A stretch of 64,000 nt of DNA. Source: Strigops habroptila. Taxonomy: Eukaryota > Chordata > Aves > Psittaciformes > Psittacidae. A model generated the notes under the pieces. The model did no database searches. It was given only the letters and a program-made list of their open reading frames with translations, and was not told where the DNA came from. Positions within the stretch are counted from its first letter, which is position 1, and the number at the start of each line of letters is the position of its first letter. Shown here piece after piece: positions 61,960-64,000 of this stretch. Made by a program: the position numbers and the translations under genes. The stretch lies in assembly GCF_004027225.2 (NCBI RefSeq), contig NC_046358.1:2508720-2572719 (forward strand), given 5' to 3'.

Positions 61960-62288
61960 AAGGGGTGGGGGCTACAAGAAACCTGGAGAGGGGCTTTTGA
62001 CAAGGGCCTGTAGTGATAAGACAAGGGGGAATGGCTTTAACCTGCCAGAGGGGAGATTGAGATGAGATCTTGGGCAGAAGTTCTTCCCTGTGAGGGTGGT
62101 GAGGCGCTGGCACAGGGTGCCCAGAGAAGCTGTGGCTGCCCCATCCCTGGCAGTGTTCAAGGCCAGGTTGGACACAGGGGCTTGGATCAACCTGCTCTAG
62201 TGGAAGGTGTTCCTGCCTGTGGCAGGGGGTTGGGACTGGATGAACTTTAAGGTCCCTTCCAACCCAAACCAGTCTGGGATTCTATGAT
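61960..62288 (+). mobile_element. CR1 LINE, 3' fragment
   Basis: Runs from the aagggg...gctacaagaaac block to gattctatgata. Same subfamily style as the 3275 and 10098 elements (cttgg.tcaacctgctctagtgg). Confidence 0.85.
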
Positions 62289-64000
62289 AATCTGTACGGG
62301 GTGAGCTATGGCCGCATAGAATTGAATCATCCATCCAAAGTGTATATCTCACTGCACTGGCAAGGGAGAGTCTAACTGGCCTCCTAATGCAAGCGGTCAA
62401 CTGAAGTTAGACACTTAAAGTTAAGTATAAAGTGTGTGTGTACATGCATATCTAAAGTTAAGTATAATGAGCCCAGACCTGTAGGGAAAGTAGACCCTGT
62501 AGGGAAAATGTAGATAAAATCTGTTCACTGCAATTCTAAAGTAAAGTAAGAGCATCTGCCCATGCAGGGCGAGACGGAGGAAGAGAGAGGCTGGTGGATC
62601 AGGACATCATTCAACTAAAGTAAAGATCTGGACAGAAACTTAACTCTGTTTTCAATCCTTCATATGGCTGAGTTTGAAATACTTTAGCTGCTTCCTGATT
62701 TTCAGGTGTTTGGGTTTGCAGAACAGCTACTCTCTAAAAGGAACAGGATAACAGGAGGGAAGTTTATGTGGACTGATAAAGCTTTCAGTTGCTGAAGTTC
62801 ATACTTGTTCTAATAAGAAAGTGATGCTTCCTGTGGAAGTAACTGATCATGCATGTAATTTTGTGTGTAGATTTCATGAAGAGGTGGTGTGTGATTCTTT
62901 ATGATGTCTTCCCTTTTTGTCCTCTGTTGTAGTAGCAGGTTAACTGCTGCCATGCATTGTAAAGTTTGAGGTGTGAGAAACAAGGCTGATGACAGAAATA
63001 ACTTTCCTTTTAATGTTACAAAATCTCTTCTATTATGCAGCATTTTAAAGCATGTGAGTACAGACATCTCCATAGCTTTTGTAACCAGCATCTTTCTCAT
63101 CTTATCTTCCATTTATCCTATTAATAGTACTAGAAGTTATTCCATATTAACTTACTCCAGGAAGCAGAGTGTTAGGTGAATGCCTCTTTTCTTTGCTGTG
63201 TTGCCTGAGTTGGAGAGAAATTTGATTGTTTGGGTCTGAATGAGTTATCCTTCTCCACTTACAGCATGTAGTAATAGTTCCCACAAACTACCATGCCACA
63301 AAGAATATACATTCTTTGTATATTTTGCTCAAGTTCTCTTCCCTATTCTTGTGATATAGTATTCATAGCTTGGCTCAACTGACTCTCAAATATGTTTTGT
63401 GTTTCCATGGCTCTGGGAAGCTTCTCCTTCATCTTGACATTCTTACCTGCCTTGTTCAGACATGCAGAGACACATATTTAGTGCCTCTTCAGCACTGAAT
63501 TTGTGGCAGGGAACTTCTGGTCTGATTTAGATGGAAGTATGGTCATCTGGTGCTTTGGAAAGCAAGTTGGAATGAAGTAAACAGGAATAATGCAAGGTTT
63601 TCTTAAGAGTTCAAGTGGTTGGAAGTAAGGAAAAGTTAGTGGGAGAATGCTTCCATGTGTTTCCATACTTTCTTCACGGGGTTAAGGCATCCATGATTGC
63701 GGGTAAAGTTATCACCAAAACAGGGCATAATCAGCTGTACTAGCCAGAAAGGGTGTAACGTGGTAGGGCAGAAAAGAGATTATATCACTCTTCTATTCAG
63801 CAAGTCTGTGCTGCAGATCTTGAGTCATACGCTGGTGCTGTTTGGGGAGCAGTAGATAAGATCTGCTCTTAGGAAAGAACGTGTTACATCATATGAAGAT
63901 GCAAGGATACCATTCTGTCAATGCCACCCTTCCATTCATCCTGTAAAAGCTTTTATCTATGTTTCAGCAGAGATATCTCATGCAAACACAGCAGCCATAG

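Larger units (their letters stand above)
59961..64000. other. Intergenic with two CR1 remnants
   Basis: CR1 pieces lie at 60969-61030 and 61960-62288. The remaining AT-rich DNA shows only short chance frames. Confidence 0.5.

Noticed and set aside
1-64000. CRISPR arrays, tRNA or rRNA genes
   Set aside because: No regularly spaced repeats and no recognisable tRNA or rRNA sequence seen on either strand.

Overview
This window is vertebrate nuclear DNA, almost certainly from a bird. It is AT-rich, gene-poor and intron-bearing, and it is strewn with CR1 non-LTR retrotransposons. These are mostly 5'-truncated and many end in the (ATTCTATG)n octamer tail typical of avian CR1. No prokaryotic or viral gene organisation is visible.

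The core is an inverted duplication of one 12-exon gene for a front-end fatty acid desaturase of the FADS1 (delta-5 desaturase) type. The right arm (about 25,823-35,886, minus strand) has an open 448-codon gene. All twelve exons have GT/AG borders, and the HPGG heme motif and the three histidine boxes (HDLGH, HNQHH, QIEHH) are present. The left arm (about 10,478-21,078, plus strand) has the same twelve exons but carries two disabling lesions. One is a CGA-to-TGA nonsense change just after HPGG. The other is a 3-bp deletion that removes the exon 5 splice acceptor. The left copy also has two CR1 insertions in intron 1 that the right copy lacks. Identity between the arms is patchy: some kilobase-scale stretches and whole exons match by eye, while nearby intron patches are clearly diverged. 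That pattern suggests gene conversion.

Layout: 1-1.36 kb is plain intergenic DNA. 1.36-7.05 kb is a 2,808-bp tandem duplication whose junction is a chimeric CR1. 7.5-10 kb is intergenic, with two possible minus-strand exons near 8.7-9.2 kb. 10.5-21.1 kb is the desaturase pseudogene. 21.1-25.8 kb is the spacer; its 22.6-25.8 kb part recurs inverted at 39.4-42.8 kb. 25.8-35.9 kb is the intact desaturase gene. 36-45.3 kb is intergenic mosaic DNA with further inverted segments. 45.6-47.7 kb (plus) and 51.2-52.6 kb (minus) are two long, very similar CR1 copies facing each other; the first keeps an open 689-codon reverse-transcriptase frame. 53-64 kb is intergenic with scattered CR1 remnants.

The desaturase copies would act in the endoplasmic reticulum membrane in long-chain polyunsaturated fatty acid synthesis. 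The paralogue's exact regiospecificity cannot be read from sequence. The rest of the window records repeated CR1-associated rearrangement around this locus.
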